NCBI RefSeq assembly: GCF_001463745.1
Contig: NZ_BBWJ01000032.1
Span: 1 to 64,000 of the forward strand
DNA length: 64,000 nt
Reading direction: 5' to 3'
From: Aureimonas sp. AU22
Lineage (GTDB): Bacteria; Pseudomonadota; Alphaproteobacteria; Rhizobiales; Rhizobiaceae
Shown here: positions 35,180 to 44,257 of the stretch, in pieces
Layout of the letters: every line of letters starts with the position of its first letter
Position numbering within the stretch: the stretch's first letter is position 1
Made by a program: the position numbers and the translations under genes
Notes under the pieces: model-generated
The model's input: the letters and a program-made list of their open reading frames with translations, nothing else
Told to the model about the DNA's origin: nothing
Database searches by the model: none

Positions 35180-36214
35180 TCACGGCCCCGCCGCCGACAT
35201 GGGGGTTGCCTGCGCCAGCGCCCGCGCAACGAAGATGCGCGAGCCCATCCCCTTGTCCCAGTCATTGGTGAAGATGAGAAGTTCGTCGGTTCCGGGACGG
35301 ATCACCATGGACGTCGAACGCAGGTTGTGCCCCTTGTCTCGCCCCGGCAGGAGATACTGCCCCATCGGGAACCCCGACGGGTTGAACACCATGATGCGCC
35401 CTTGGCCGTGGAGTGCGACGTAGACGTTGCCGGCCGCATCGATCCGAAGCGAGTCCGGGCCGCCACCCACGAACGTGTAGACAACCGAGGAGCCGAACGG
35501 GGCGATCGTGGTCGGATCCGAAAGAGCCACGCGGTGCAGTTGCCCGCCGGCAAGCTCGGTCACCCACAAGGTCTTCTCGTCCGGGCTGAGACCGATGCCG
35601 TTCGCGATCCGCAGGTTCGGCACGACGAGGGTCGGCGCGCCGCCATCGGGACCGACATAGTACACGCCGCCGACGGGCATGCTGGAGCCGCCCTTGAAGT
35701 CGGTGAAGTAGAAGCCGCCCGCTTTGTCGAACACGAGGTCGTCGGGCAGGAAGCCGTCGTCCCGCGACACGACGGTTCGCAGATCCGAGCCGTCCGCCGC
35801 CATGGACACGACGGAGCCCCGGTCGGCGAAATCGCCGAGTTCGGCCATGTAGACCCGTCCATTCCGATGGACCGCGAGCCCCGCCGGGCGCAGGTCCGCG
35901 TCCGGCACGAAGCCCGTGAGCTCCTTCTGTGGGGTCAGGCGAAATACCGTGCCGCCGAACACCTCGCAGAACAGGAGGTCGCCCCGCGCATCGAAGGTCG
36001 GGCATTCCAGCTGCAGGCCTTTGTCCGAAACCTTGAAATATTCCCGCGCCTCGACGGACGGCAGATCGGCTTCGGCGGTCGGCAGGGGAACCGCACCACG
36101 AAGCGCCGGGCCGATGGTCAGGGCGGGGAGCGGGGCATCGTCCGCGGCTCGTGCGGATGGGGATGCCAGCCCCAGCGCCGCACCGAGCGTCAACATCACG
36201 ATCAGTCTGGACAC
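35180..36214 (-). CDS. SMP-30/gluconolactonase-type lactonase, exported (candidate mevalonolactonase)
   Basis: A 344-residue six-bladed beta-propeller protein of the SMP-30/Drp35 family. GTG at 36214 is chosen because GGGAGGA lies 5 bases upstream and the product then starts with a clean signal peptide (RLIVMLTLGAALGLASPSARA). Propeller motifs include CPTFDARGDLLFCEV near 70, PDDLVFDKAGGFYFTDFKG near 155, NGIGLSPDEKTLWVTE near 205 and GPDSLRIDAAGNVYVALHG near 255, with the family's metal-ligand Asn/Asp positions. Family members hydrolyse lactones. As last gene of the operon with HMG-CoA reductase and a TctA-type permease, it could open mevalonolactone in the periplasm before uptake. The substrate is inferred from context. 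Confidence 0.8.
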   Translation of the reverse strand: MSRLIVMLTLGAALGLASPSARAADDAPLPALTIGPALRGAVPLPTAEADLPSVEAREYFKVSDKGLQLECPTFDARGDLLFCEVFGGTVFRLTPQKELTGFVPDADLRPAGLAVHRNGRVYMAELGDFADRGSVVSMAADGSDLRTVVSRDDGFLPDDLVFDKAGGFYFTDFKGGSSMPVGGVYYVGPDGGAPTLVVPNLRIANGIGLSPDEKTLWVTELAGGQLHRVALSDPTTIAPFGSSVVYTFVGGGPDSLRIDAAGNVYVALHGQGRIMVFNPSGFPMGQYLLPGRDKGHNLRSTSMVIRPGTDELLIFTNDWDKGMGSRIFVARALAQATPMSAAGP

Positions 36215-36247
36215 GGATTCCTCCCACATGGTTCCGATCTGCATCCG

Positions 36248-37630
36248 TCAGCCGATCAGCTTCAGGAACGCCGGGACGCTGAGGATCGCGGCGTAGTAGC
36301 CCATGAACTGCACGCCGGTGTTCATCCCCAGCACGCGGTTGAGCAGTCCGCCGACGAGGCCGACGGTCACGATGACGAGCAGGGCCAGGGGCCCGCCTTC
36401 CCAGAGGCCGATCACCAGGACAAGGCCGACGAACGTGGCGATGATGGCCTCGTGGCTGATGTGCTTGGCGACGAAGGCCGCCGCGCTTCTGGCGTGGTTC
36501 ATCGCGAAGGGATAGGCGACGGCCGCTGCGATCGCGACCGCGACCAGACCCCAGACGAGAAACTCGGTCACCGACATCAGGGTGTGGAGGTTGTTGACGA
36601 CGCCGCTTCCCGCATCGACCGTGAAGCGCGGCGGCGCGTTGAACAAGGGCGCTGCCGGTCCCGCCGCGACCGGGCTCAACGGGAGGCCGAAGGCGATGAG
36701 CGGGATCAGGGCTTCCGCGATATAGGTCGATTCCGTCACGCCGTTTCTGACGGCCAGGACGGATGTCAGGCGGTGGTAGGCCTGCTTCACGCGCGCCCCG
36801 ACGATCTCGCCGGCGATGACGGTGACGGCGACCGGACTGAACACGAACGTGGCGCTGGTCACGGCGGCGGCGGTCGCCGTCATCGCCACCTGGCTCCTGT
36901 CGAGGACCCGGAACGGGTTGGGGAAGTAGCCGCCCCATCCCTTGACGTCCGGTGCCAGCGTAGTCCGACGCACCTCGGCGCGGTCCATGCGCTTGTTTTC
37001 GAGCGGCGACACGGCCGAGAAGAGCTCGGCGACCAGCGGTCCGACCGCGATGCCGAGGAAGTAGCTGACCCCGAGCTTCACGTCGTGGACGGCCGTAAAG
37101 CCCTGCAGCGCCACGATCAGGAGCGTGAACGGCACCAGGGCGACGACCGAGGCCCAACGGCCGGCCGAGAAGTAGGCGATGACGATCGCGGCGGCGATGA
37201 AGAGCCACGGCGCCGACGCGGTGATGTAGGTTCCGAACGGCGCCAGGATGACGGCGAACAGGACGGCCAGCGGGACTGCGATGAACGCGGAGATGACGGA
37301 TCCCGCCAGCATCTTGCGCAGGGCCACGTGAGGCGCCCCGAGGTTGCGCAACGCGTTCGCCTGCTGGAGAAGCGGCAGGGCGAGCGTATCGCCGGGGATG
37401 CCGAGGAGGGCCGTGGGCACCGCATGCGTCATGTGCTTCGAGACCGCGGCGGCCATCCAGAAGGTGAAGATCGCCGCCGGCGGCGCGCCGAGCAGGACGA
37501 TCAGGAGCGTCACCGGCGCGATGGTCGTCGTTTCGTCGGTTCCGGAGATGAGGCCGATTGCCGAGAACAGCACCGCTCCCAGAAGACCGAAGCCGAGAAC
37601 GACCAGAATTTCGAACAGCAGACCGTCCAT
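36248..37630 (-). CDS. TctA family transporter permease (large subunit), probable mevalonate uptake
   Basis: A 460-residue inner-membrane protein with about eleven hydrophobic segments. TctA features are the internal glycine/proline motif THAVPTALLGIPGDTLALPL near 68-88 and FGLPLSPVAAGPAAPLF near 315. In tripartite tricarboxylate transporters the large TctA and small TctB membrane subunits work with a periplasmic TctC. Here a small membrane protein (37632-38087) precedes it by one base, but no TctC gene is present. Operon position between HMG-CoA reductase and a lactonase points to mevalonate or a related hydroxy acid as substrate. Confidence 0.85.
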   Translation of the reverse strand: MDGLLFEILVVLGFGLLGAVLFSAIGLISGTDETTTIAPVTLLIVLLGAPPAAIFTFWMAAAVSKHMTHAVPTALLGIPGDTLALPLLQQANALRNLGAPHVALRKMLAGSVISAFIAVPLAVLFAVILAPFGTYITASAPWLFIAAAIVIAYFSAGRWASVVALVPFTLLIVALQGFTAVHDVKLGVSYFLGIAVGPLVAELFSAVSPLENKRMDRAEVRRTTLAPDVKGWGGYFPNPFRVLDRSQVAMTATAAAVTSATFVFSPVAVTVIAGEIVGARVKQAYHRLTSVLAVRNGVTESTYIAEALIPLIAFGLPLSPVAAGPAAPLFNAPPRFTVDAGSGVVNNLHTLMSVTEFLVWGLVAVAIAAAVAYPFAMNHARSAAAFVAKHISHEAIIATFVGLVLVIGLWEGGPLALLVIVTVGLVGGLLNRVLGMNTGVQFMGYYAAILSVPAFLKLIG

Positions 37631-37631
37631 G

Positions 37632-38087
37632 TCACTCCACCTCCTTCTTGGCCGAGTGCCGGTCTTCGTAGGTCTTGAAGAGATCGTAGAGGCCGACCTC
37701 CCGCATCTCCTGCACCACGGCGGGCGGAAGCTCGGCCACCCGTCCGATGGGGCCCTCCTGCTCGAGCTGGTCGAGCACTTCGCGCTGCCACTCGGTTCCG
37801 GTCTGGGCCGCCTCCGATACGATGCGCTTGGGAGGAAAGATGCGGGCGCAGATCGCGCCGCTGGCGACAGATCCGAGGATCCCTCCCAGCATGGCGAGCG
37901 CCTTGCCTATGGCTGGCGTTGCCGCGAGCGGTGCCAAGATTGCCAAGGCCGCAAGATAGATCGCGACGCTCAACACGGCGCCGATCGCCATGGCCTTCCC
38001 AAGCTGGCGTCGCGAGACCACGTCGCCCCATACTTCCGCGAGTTGGCCATGCGTCGCCGTAGCACCTACGGCGTGCCGATCTGTCAT
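37632..38087 (-). CDS. Small membrane protein, probable partner of the TctA-like permease
   Basis: A 151-residue protein with two hydrophobic segments (~33-55, AIGAVLSVAIYLAALAILAP, and ~62-82) followed by a charged cytosolic tail of about 65 residues. It is shorter than typical TctB (four segments) and I do not recognise a family. The gene ends one base before the TctA-like gene and follows HMG-CoA reductase, so it is probably a transporter subunit specific to this module. Confidence 0.65.
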   Translation of the reverse strand: MTDRHAVGATATHGQLAEVWGDVVSRRQLGKAMAIGAVLSVAIYLAALAILAPLAATPAIGKALAMLGGILGSVASGAICARIFPPKRIVSEAAQTGTEWQREVLDQLEQEGPIGRVAELPPAVVQEMREVGLYDLFKTYEDRHSAKKEVE

Positions 38088-38159
38088 CGATGTCCTCCCA
38101 AGTCCCGTCAGGTCACGCGCTGCCGTTGCTGCTCCTCCCGCAGCGACCGTCGCGCTGGT

Positions 38160-39452
38160 TTACTTTCGCAGCTCTGCGAGGATCTCCTCGGCCCGCGCGG
38201 CACGCACGTCGTGATCAGCCGCCAGTCTGCGGGCCACGGCGTCGATCTCCGGGCCCACGGCGCCTGCCCCGATCGCGATGTTGCGGGCATGAAGGGCCAT
38301 GTGGCCGCGCTGGATGCCTTCGGTCGCCAGCGCCCGCAGCGCCGCCATGTTCTGCGCGAGGCCGACCGCGACGGTGACCTCCGCAAGCTCCGTCGCGGAT
38401 GCGACGTTCAGGATCTGCAGCGCCGCCTGGGCGGACGGGTGCGTCTTCGTCGCGCCGCCGACGAGACCCAGCGCCATCGGCATCTCGATCGTGCCGACGA
38501 GCGTACCCTTGGCGCTTGCTTCCCATGTCGTCAGCGACGTGTAGCGACCCGAGCGGGCGGCATAGGCATGGGCACCCGCTTCGATCGCCCGCCAGTCGTT
38601 GCCCGTCGCCACGACGACCGGGTCCACGCCGTTCATGATGCCCTTGTTGTGCGTGGCGGCCCGGTAGGGATCGACCGCGGCGAACTCGTAGGCGTCCACG
38701 ATCCCTTCGATCATGCGGCGCCCGGAAAATTCCTTCGTGGCGAGAGCGTCTTCCGTGATCTCGATGCGGGCGCGTGCCAGCCGCAAGTCGGCGAGATTGG
38801 ACAGGATCCGCAGCCGGACCTCTCCGCCCGTGACGCGCTCGACGATGGGGGCGATCGCTTCCGCCATGGTGTTGACGGTGTTGGCGCCCATCGCATCGCG
38901 CACATCGACCAGGAGATGAAGGACGACCATCGGACCACGGGAGGTCGAGGGAAACACGTGAACCTCGATGGCGCGGCATCCGCCGCCGAACTTCACGAGG
39001 ACGGGATCCTTGGCGTTGGCGGCGGCGACGATCTCGTCCTGCGCCGCCAGGATGGCCAGCCGTGCGCCATGGGGATCGGCGACGCCGAGAAGCTGGACCT
39101 GCGCACGCATGATCGGCGACGTGGACGATGTCTGGAAACCGCCGCAGCCGCGCACGATGCGCGCCATATAGGACGCGGCGGCCACCACCGAGGGTTCCTC
39201 GACCGCCATCGGCACCAGGTAGTCCCGGCCGTTGACCTGAAAGTTCGTGGCGACCCCCAAGGGCAGCTGGAACGTCCCGATGACGTTCTCGATCATGCCG
39301 TTGGCAAGCTCGATCGGCAGGGCGTCGGGAGCCCCGAGGGTCGATCGGGTCCGGTCGTCCACCATCGCGGCGTGCGCCACGGCGTCCAGCCGCTCGGCCG
39401 GCGTCATGTTGCGCATGTTCTCGATCCGCGACGTTGCGGTCTTCCTGAGCAA
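38160..39452 (-). CDS. mvaA: Class II (degradative) hydroxymethylglutaryl-CoA reductase
   Basis: A 430-residue enzyme that, in degradation, oxidises mevalonate plus CoA to HMG-CoA with NAD+. Motifs match the class II enzyme of Pseudomonas mevalonii closely: [12 protein letters not shown] near 55, [15 protein letters not shown] with catalytic Glu86, [17 protein letters not shown] near 183, THNKGIMNG with Lys270, TGNDW with Asp286 and [12 protein letters not shown] with His384. Each is offset by 3 from the known E83/K267/D283/H381 set, which supports the start. TTG at 39452 is chosen because GGGAGG lies 6 bases upstream; another TTG at 39494 lacks a ribosome site. First gene of a four-gene operon. 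Confidence 0.95.
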   Translation of the reverse strand: MLRKTATSRIENMRNMTPAERLDAVAHAAMVDDRTRSTLGAPDALPIELANGMIENVIGTFQLPLGVATNFQVNGRDYLVPMAVEEPSVVAAASYMARIVRGCGGFQTSSTSPIMRAQVQLLGVADPHGARLAILAAQDEIVAAANAKDPVLVKFGGGCRAIEVHVFPSTSRGPMVVLHLLVDVRDAMGANTVNTMAEAIAPIVERVTGGEVRLRILSNLADLRLARARIEITEDALATKEFSGRRMIEGIVDAYEFAAVDPYRAATHNKGIMNGVDPVVVATGNDWRAIEAGAHAYAARSGRYTSLTTWEASAKGTLVGTIEMPMALGLVGGATKTHPSAQAALQILNVASATELAEVTVAVGLAQNMAALRALATEGIQRGHMALHARNIAIGAGAVGPEIDAVARRLAADHDVRAARAEEILAELRK

Positions 39453-39550
39453 GGGCGTCCTCCCACGGATGCTTCGGCTTTGCAGTGATGCCAAGCTGTC
39501 CTAAACTCCTATGGCGAAGCAAGGGACGGTTTGCCGCTTAATGCACGGCA

Positions 39551-39564
39551 CTGTCCCCAGACAG
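39551..39564. promoter_or_regulatory. Dyad in the mevalonate-locus divergent promoter (candidate MocR site)
   Basis: CTGTC-CCCA-GACAG is a perfect short dyad. Further TGTCC-type elements occur at about 39498 (CTGTCC) and as GGGACA at about 39570, so three related half-sites lie within 80 bp between the reductase and MocR genes. Confidence 0.35.
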
Positions 39565-39578
39565 GCTTGGGACAATTG

Positions 39579-40973
39579 ATGAAGCTGGTCGATACGATCG
39601 TTGCCCAGGTCGCCGGGCAGCTCGCGTCGGGTCTCTACCGCCCGGGGCAGAAACTCCCGTCGGTGAGGGGTGCGGCCGAGCAGTTCGGCATTTCCAAGAA
39701 CACGATGGCGGAAGCCTACGACCGGTTGGTCGCGCGCGGTCTCGTCGTCGCTCGGTCGGGATCGGGCTACTACGTCTCCGAGATCCGCCCGTCGTCCGTT
39801 CCCAAACCGAAACCAGACGTGACGGAAGCCACGTCGATCATGTCGCTCCTGCGCGAACAACTCGATCAGAACTATCTGACGCGTCCCGGCGACGGTCGCC
39901 CGCCGGCGAACTGGACCGAAGACGCGGACATGCGGCGTATCCTGCGCACGAGCCGCAATGCCACGGCCGAAGTGGATTTCGGATACGGCAGTTCCTGGGG
40001 ACTGGGCGCGCTGCGGGAATGGCTGCGCGTTTCCCTGGCGGAGCGGTCGATTGCGACCGAGGCCGACGGGGTGATGCTGACCAGCGGCGTCAACCACGGC
40101 CTCGATCTGATCATCCGGCATTTCCTGGAGCCGGGCGACACGGTCTTCGTCGACAGCCCCGGCTATTATCCGCTCTTTGCCAAGCTTCGCCTCGCCAAGG
40201 CGAACGTCGTTTCGATCCGACGTCTGGAGGATGGGCCGGACCTCGACGAGCTGAGACGAAAGCTCGTCAGCCATCGGCCGAAGCTGTTCTTCACGCAGAG
40301 TCAGGCCCACAACCCGACCGGCGGCACGTTGACGCCGACGCACGCGTTCAATCTCCTCCAGCTGGCCGAGGTGCACGACTTCCGCATCGTGGAGGACGAC
40401 ATCTTCGCCGACCTCCTCGCCCCGACGCTGCCGCGCCTTGCCGCCTTCGGCCAGCAACAGAGCGTTCTCTACGTGGGATCGTTCTCGAAGACGCTCTCCG
40501 CGAGCCTGCGCTGCGGCTACATCGCGGGCGCGCCCGCAACGATCCGCAGCCTGGTCGACCTCAAGATGATCACGATGGTGGCGACCTCGCTCCATGTCGA
40601 ACGGGTCGTTCTGGAGATGATCGAGACCGGGCAATACCTGAAGAACCTGCGGCGGCTCCGGGGTTGGATCGAGGACGGCGCGAAGGCCACCGGCCAAGCC
40701 CTGGCCGAGGTGGGTCTCAACGTCTCCCTTCCCAAGGTGCAGGGCTTCTACATCTGGGTTCCGTTGCCGCCGACGATCGACGAAGCGGCGTTCTGCCGCC
40801 GGGCCGCGGCCGCCAACATCTTCGTGGCGCCGGCCAGCGTCTTTCATGCCGACCGCGACCATGCCGTCGAGCCGGCCATGCGCGTGAACGTCGCATACGG
40901 CGCCGACCCGAGGTTCTGCGCCTTCCTGCAGACCGAACTTTCGATCGACCACGGAAAAAGGATTGGCCAATGA
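39579..40973 (+). CDS. MocR-type regulator (GntR wHTH fused to aminotransferase-like domain)
   Basis: The 464-residue protein begins with a GntR winged helix (residues ~5-75; ASGLYRPGQKLPSVRGAAEQFGISKNTMAEAYDRL-type region). A fold type I aminotransferase-like domain follows, with the PLP-lysine motif SFSKTLSAS and QAHNPTGG and VEDDIFADL motifs intact. MocR proteins use PLP and an amino-containing effector to control adjacent genes. ATG at 39579 is chosen; the frame extends to a TTG at 39531. It overlaps the HMG-CoA lyase gene by ATGA and is divergent from the HMG-CoA reductase operon, so it is the likely regulator of mevalonate degradation, an unusual role for this family. Confidence 0.9.
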   Translation: MKLVDTIVAQVAGQLASGLYRPGQKLPSVRGAAEQFGISKNTMAEAYDRLVARGLVVARSGSGYYVSEIRPSSVPKPKPDVTEATSIMSLLREQLDQNYLTRPGDGRPPANWTEDADMRRILRTSRNATAEVDFGYGSSWGLGALREWLRVSLAERSIATEADGVMLTSGVNHGLDLIIRHFLEPGDTVFVDSPGYYPLFAKLRLAKANVVSIRRLEDGPDLDELRRKLVSHRPKLFFTQSQAHNPTGGTLTPTHAFNLLQLAEVHDFRIVEDDIFADLLAPTLPRLAAFGQQQSVLYVGSFSKTLSASLRCGYIAGAPATIRSLVDLKMITMVATSLHVERVVLEMIETGQYLKNLRRLRGWIEDGAKATGQALAEVGLNVSLPKVQGFYIWVPLPPTIDEAAFCRRAAAANIFVAPASVFHADRDHAVEPAMRVNVAYGADPRFCAFLQTELSIDHGKRIGQ

Positions 40974-41866
40974 ACAGCGTTCGCTTGGTGGAGGTCGGCC
41001 CGCGGGACGGTCTGCAGAACGAGGCGGTTCCACTCGGCGTCGCCGATCGCGTTCGACTGATCGAGGGGCTGATCGACGCCGGGCTCGTCGTGATCGAAGC
41101 GGGAAGCTTCGTCTCGCCGAAATGGGTTCCGCAGATGGCCGGGTCTGCTGACGTCCTTTCGGCACTCGGACGTCGCGATGGCGTAAGGTTTCCCATGCTC
41201 GTCCCGAACATGAAGGGCTTCGAAGCGGCTCGGGATATCGGCGCCGAGGAGATCGCGATCTTCGCGTCGGCTTCTGAGAGCTTCTCCCGGAAGAACATCA
41301 ACTGTTCGATCGACGAGAGCTTCGAGCGTTTCGCGCCCGTTCTCGACGGCGCCCGCGAGGCAGGCATTCGCGTCCGAGGATACGTGTCCTGCGTCATGGG
41401 GTGCCCATACGAAGGCGAAGTCGCACGCGCGGCCGTCGTCGACGTGGCCCGCCGTCTGTACGATATCGGCTGCTATGAAGTGTCGTTGGGCGACACGATC
41501 GGGGTCGGCACGCCGAACGTCGCGCGGGCCCTGGTGAAAGCGGTGGCCGAAGAGATCCCGATGGCCGCGATCGCGCTTCACGAGCACAACACCTACGGCC
41601 AGGCGCTCGCCAACATCCTGGCATGCCTGGAAGAAGGCGTGACGGTGTTCGATGCCTCCGTCGGCGGTCTCGGCGGCTGTCCGTATGCCAAGGGGGCGAC
41701 CGGAAACGTCGCCACGGAGGAACTCGTCTACATGCTCGAAGGCATGGGGGTGCGGACCGGCGTCGATCTTCCGAAATTGTGCCGCGTCGCCGTCGAAACC
41801 TGCGGCAAGCTCGGTCGCCGTCCAGTCTCGCCAATCTCGACAATCCTGGCGGAAGTTCCCTCATAG
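40970..41866 (+). CDS. mvaB: Hydroxymethylglutaryl-CoA lyase
   Basis: A 298-residue TIM-barrel enzyme that cleaves HMG-CoA to acetyl-CoA and acetoacetate. Motifs: VEVGPRDGLQNE (Arg12, Asp13), KNINCSIDESFERF near 108, YVSCVMGCPYEGEV near 138, SLGDTIGVGTP near 172, metal ligands His204 and His206, and the cysteine signature GGLGGCPYAKGATGNVATEE with Cys237 and metal-ligand Asn246. The HxH segment reads HEHNTYG where most members have Asp instead of Asn. It overlaps the MocR gene. Together with the divergent HMG-CoA reductase it completes mevalonate breakdown. Confidence 0.96.
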   Translation: MNSVRLVEVGPRDGLQNEAVPLGVADRVRLIEGLIDAGLVVIEAGSFVSPKWVPQMAGSADVLSALGRRDGVRFPMLVPNMKGFEAARDIGAEEIAIFASASESFSRKNINCSIDESFERFAPVLDGAREAGIRVRGYVSCVMGCPYEGEVARAAVVDVARRLYDIGCYEVSLGDTIGVGTPNVARALVKAVAEEIPMAAIALHEHNTYGQALANILACLEEGVTVFDASVGGLGGCPYAKGATGNVATEELVYMLEGMGVRTGVDLPKLCRVAVETCGKLGRRPVSPISTILAEVPS

Positions 41867-42100
41867 CCTGCAGGTGGCCGCTTCGAGCGCCGCGCGGATC
41901 CCGCTGATTGACCGGTATGGGGCCCACGCTTCGGACCGCCGACAGGCGTGCGCCATCGTGCGCCTGACCGGCTCGATCGGGTGGTCTGCGGACGCTCGGC
42001 TGATGGGCGGTGATGGGTGCAAGCCGGCATCGAACACCGACAGGAGCCTGGCGGTTGTTTCATGCGTCGATCACCGGCAGCTCCATGTCCGTTTGTCTCG

Positions 42101-43015
42101 TCACCCATTGGCAAACTCTCGGGCCGCCTTGATGAAGGCGCTGAAGGCGGCCGTCGGGTTCTTCCTGCCTGGGTAATACAGCGCGAGGGGAGCGAGATCC
42201 GGGGTCCAGTCCTCCAGAACCCGCACCAGCCGGCCGGACGCGATGTCCTCGCGCACGTCCGCTTCCATCACGTAGCCGAGGCCTATCCCGTCCTGCGCCG
42301 CGATCCGTACGAGGCTCGGCTCGTCGAGGGTGATCGCGCCCTGCACATCGATATTCGACGCACTTCCGTTCTTCTCGAAGGGCCAGCGCAGAAGGGCACC
42401 GTTGGGCAGGCGGGCGCGGATGCAGCGGAACCGGTAGAGGTCGTCGGGAATGATCGGCACGCCGTGGGTGCGCAGGAACTCCGGTGAGGCGACGACGGCG
42501 TGATTGCGCCTCAAGCCGAGCGGCAAGGCGATCATGTCGCTCGGCACGAGATCGGCCGGCCGCAGGCCGAGGTCGAAGCCCGCCGCCACGATGTCGATGA
42601 TCCGCCCTTCCGTGACGAGATCGATGTGCACCTGCGGATAGCGCCGCAGGAACCGGAGGACGAGCGGCGCGATCACCTCGCGGGCGGCCGAGGCGAAGGC
42701 GTTGATGCGCAGCGTGCCTGCGGGCGTCGCCTGAAGCGACTGGGCCGCGAGCATCGCATCATGGATGTCGGCTACCGCCGGCCCCACTCGCTCCACAAAG
42801 GCTTGGCCCGCATCGGTGAGCGAGACGCTTCGGGTCGTCCGATTGAACAGGCGGACCCGCAACCGCTGCTCGAGCTTTGCCACCGCGCTGCTCAAGGCGG
42901 TCGTCGACATGCCAAGCTCCAATGCGGCCGCACGGAAGGATTTGAGGCGCGCGACACAGACGACGGCGTCGAGATCGGCAATCACGGATCGGGTCATTGT
43001 CCCTCCATTCGGCAT
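42101..43015 (-). CDS. LysR family transcriptional regulator
   Basis: A 304-residue regulator with an N-terminal winged helix ([30 protein letters not shown], ~27-60; [15 protein letters not shown]) and a C-terminal periplasmic-binding-like effector domain ([37 protein letters not shown]). The subgroup resembles CrgA/DmlR-like regulators. A second start at 42997 (MTRSV) is possible. It is divergent from the SnoaL-like/SDR pair across 120 bp and probably controls them. Confidence 0.9.
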   Translation of the reverse strand: MPNGGTMTRSVIADLDAVVCVARLKSFRAAALELGMSTTALSSAVAKLEQRLRVRLFNRTTRSVSLTDAGQAFVERVGPAVADIHDAMLAAQSLQATPAGTLRINAFASAAREVIAPLVLRFLRRYPQVHIDLVTEGRIIDIVAAGFDLGLRPADLVPSDMIALPLGLRRNHAVVASPEFLRTHGVPIIPDDLYRFRCIRARLPNGALLRWPFEKNGSASNIDVQGAITLDEPSLVRIAAQDGIGLGYVMEADVREDIASGRLVRVLEDWTPDLAPLALYYPGRKNPTAAFSAFIKAAREFANG

Positions 43016-43135
43016 GACACGTCCTGTTCTGTCCCGCTTATGACATCAACGGCATCGATCTAAGTTCGGGGTGTCGACACCCGGAGCGGGTCGTCGCCGC
43101 CCCATCCCGGTGGCGCCAAACGATCGGAAACACTC

Positions 43136-43465
43136 ATGGCCATCAAACTTCCCCCTGCCATCGAAACCTACTTCGAAGCCGACGGCACGGGCGATCCCCA
43201 GGCGATCGCCGCCACGTTCACGACCGACGCAATCGTGAGGGATAAGGGCAAAACCCATCGAGGCCGGGACGCCACCCGCGATTGGATGGTCGAGGCACTC
43301 CAGCAGTACAGCTACACGGCGGAGCCCTTCTTCATCGCCGAAGAGAACGCAATGACCCGGGTGACGGCGCACGTCGTCGGCACCTTCCCCGGCAGCCCGA
43401 TCGACCTGCGCTTCTTCTTCGTCCTCGCGGGCGACAAGATCGCCGAGCTGGAGATCACCGTATGA
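43136..43465 (+). CDS. SnoaL-like/NTF2-fold protein
   Basis: A 109-residue single-domain cone-fold protein. [29 protein letters not shown] followed by [11 protein letters not shown] is the SnoaL-like start pattern, ending in [17 protein letters not shown]. Such proteins are isomerases, dehydratases or ligand carriers. It overlaps the downstream SDR gene by ATGA and is divergent from LysR. The SDR partner is interrupted, so the pair may no longer work together. Confidence 0.8.
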   Translation: MAIKLPPAIETYFEADGTGDPQAIAATFTTDAIVRDKGKTHRGRDATRDWMVEALQQYSYTAEPFFIAEENAMTRVTAHVVGTFPGSPIDLRFFFVLAGDKIAELEITV

Positions 43466-44241
43466 GTCCGTTTCTGTCCCTGGAGGGCCGTCGGGCTCTC
43501 GTGACCGGCGGCACGATGGGAGCCGGCGCTGCGACCGTCGCCCTGTTCAAGGAACTCGGTGCCCGCGTGCTGACGACCGCTCGCAGCAAGCCGGCGGACT
43601 TTGCCGGCGCGGCCTTCGTCGCAGCCGACCTCACGACCCCTGCCGGTGTCCAGGCCGTGGTCGAAGCGGTGGAGCGGGAACTCGGCGGGCTCGACATCCT
43701 GGTCAACGTTCTCGGCGGCTCCTCGGCGCCCTCGGGTGGCTTTGCCGCGCTCACCGACGAGGAATAGGACAAGGAGTTCGCGCTGAACTTCCTTCCGGCG
43801 GTCCGGCTCGATCGCGCGCTGATCCCCGGCATGCTGGCGCAGGGGAGGGGCGTCGTCGTCCACGTCACCTCGATCCAGAACCGCCTGCCGTTGCCCGAGG
43901 CGACCACAGGCTATGCCTCGGCCAAGGCGGCCCTGAACACCTACAGCAAGAGCCTGTCCAAGGAGGTGTCTCCGAAGGGCGTGCGGGTGGTGCGGGTCTC
44001 GCCCGGCTGGATCGCGGACGCCGGTTCGAACGGGCTGGCCCTGCGCATCGCCGAGGAGGCCGGCATCAGCTACGACGAAGCGATCCAGGTGATCATGACG
44101 TCGCTCGGCGGCATCCCGCTCGGGCGCCCAGCCGCACCCGGAGAGGTTGCTGACCTCATCGCCTTCCTGGCCTCGGATCGCGCGGCGTCCATCACCGGCA
44201 CCGAGCACGTGATCGACGGCGGGACGGTTCCGACCGCCTGA
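43462..44241 (+). pseudogene. Short-chain dehydrogenase/reductase with a single in-frame amber codon
   Basis: Over 260 codons the frame encodes a normal classical [18 protein letters not shown] near residue 16 (cofactor), ILVNVLGG near 86, VHVTSIQ (Ser) near 133, [15 protein letters not shown] (Tyr-x3-Lys) near 152 and the C-terminal [11 protein letters not shown]. At 43765-43767 the codon is TAG. The family has Trp here (TDEEW, then DKEFALNF), so one G-to-A change from TGG explains it. No frameshift is present and both halves are otherwise intact. Options are a recent nonsense mutation, a sequencing error, or suppression. Confidence 0.85.
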
Positions 44242-44257
44242 CGCGCTCGGTCGGCGC

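Noticed and set aside
35165..37678. A very long open frame (837 codons) on the plus strand
   Set aside because: It is the mirror of the TctA-like permease and lactonase genes, rich in Arg/Asp/Gly/His as high-GC shadow frames are, with no domain. The minus-strand genes have clear families.
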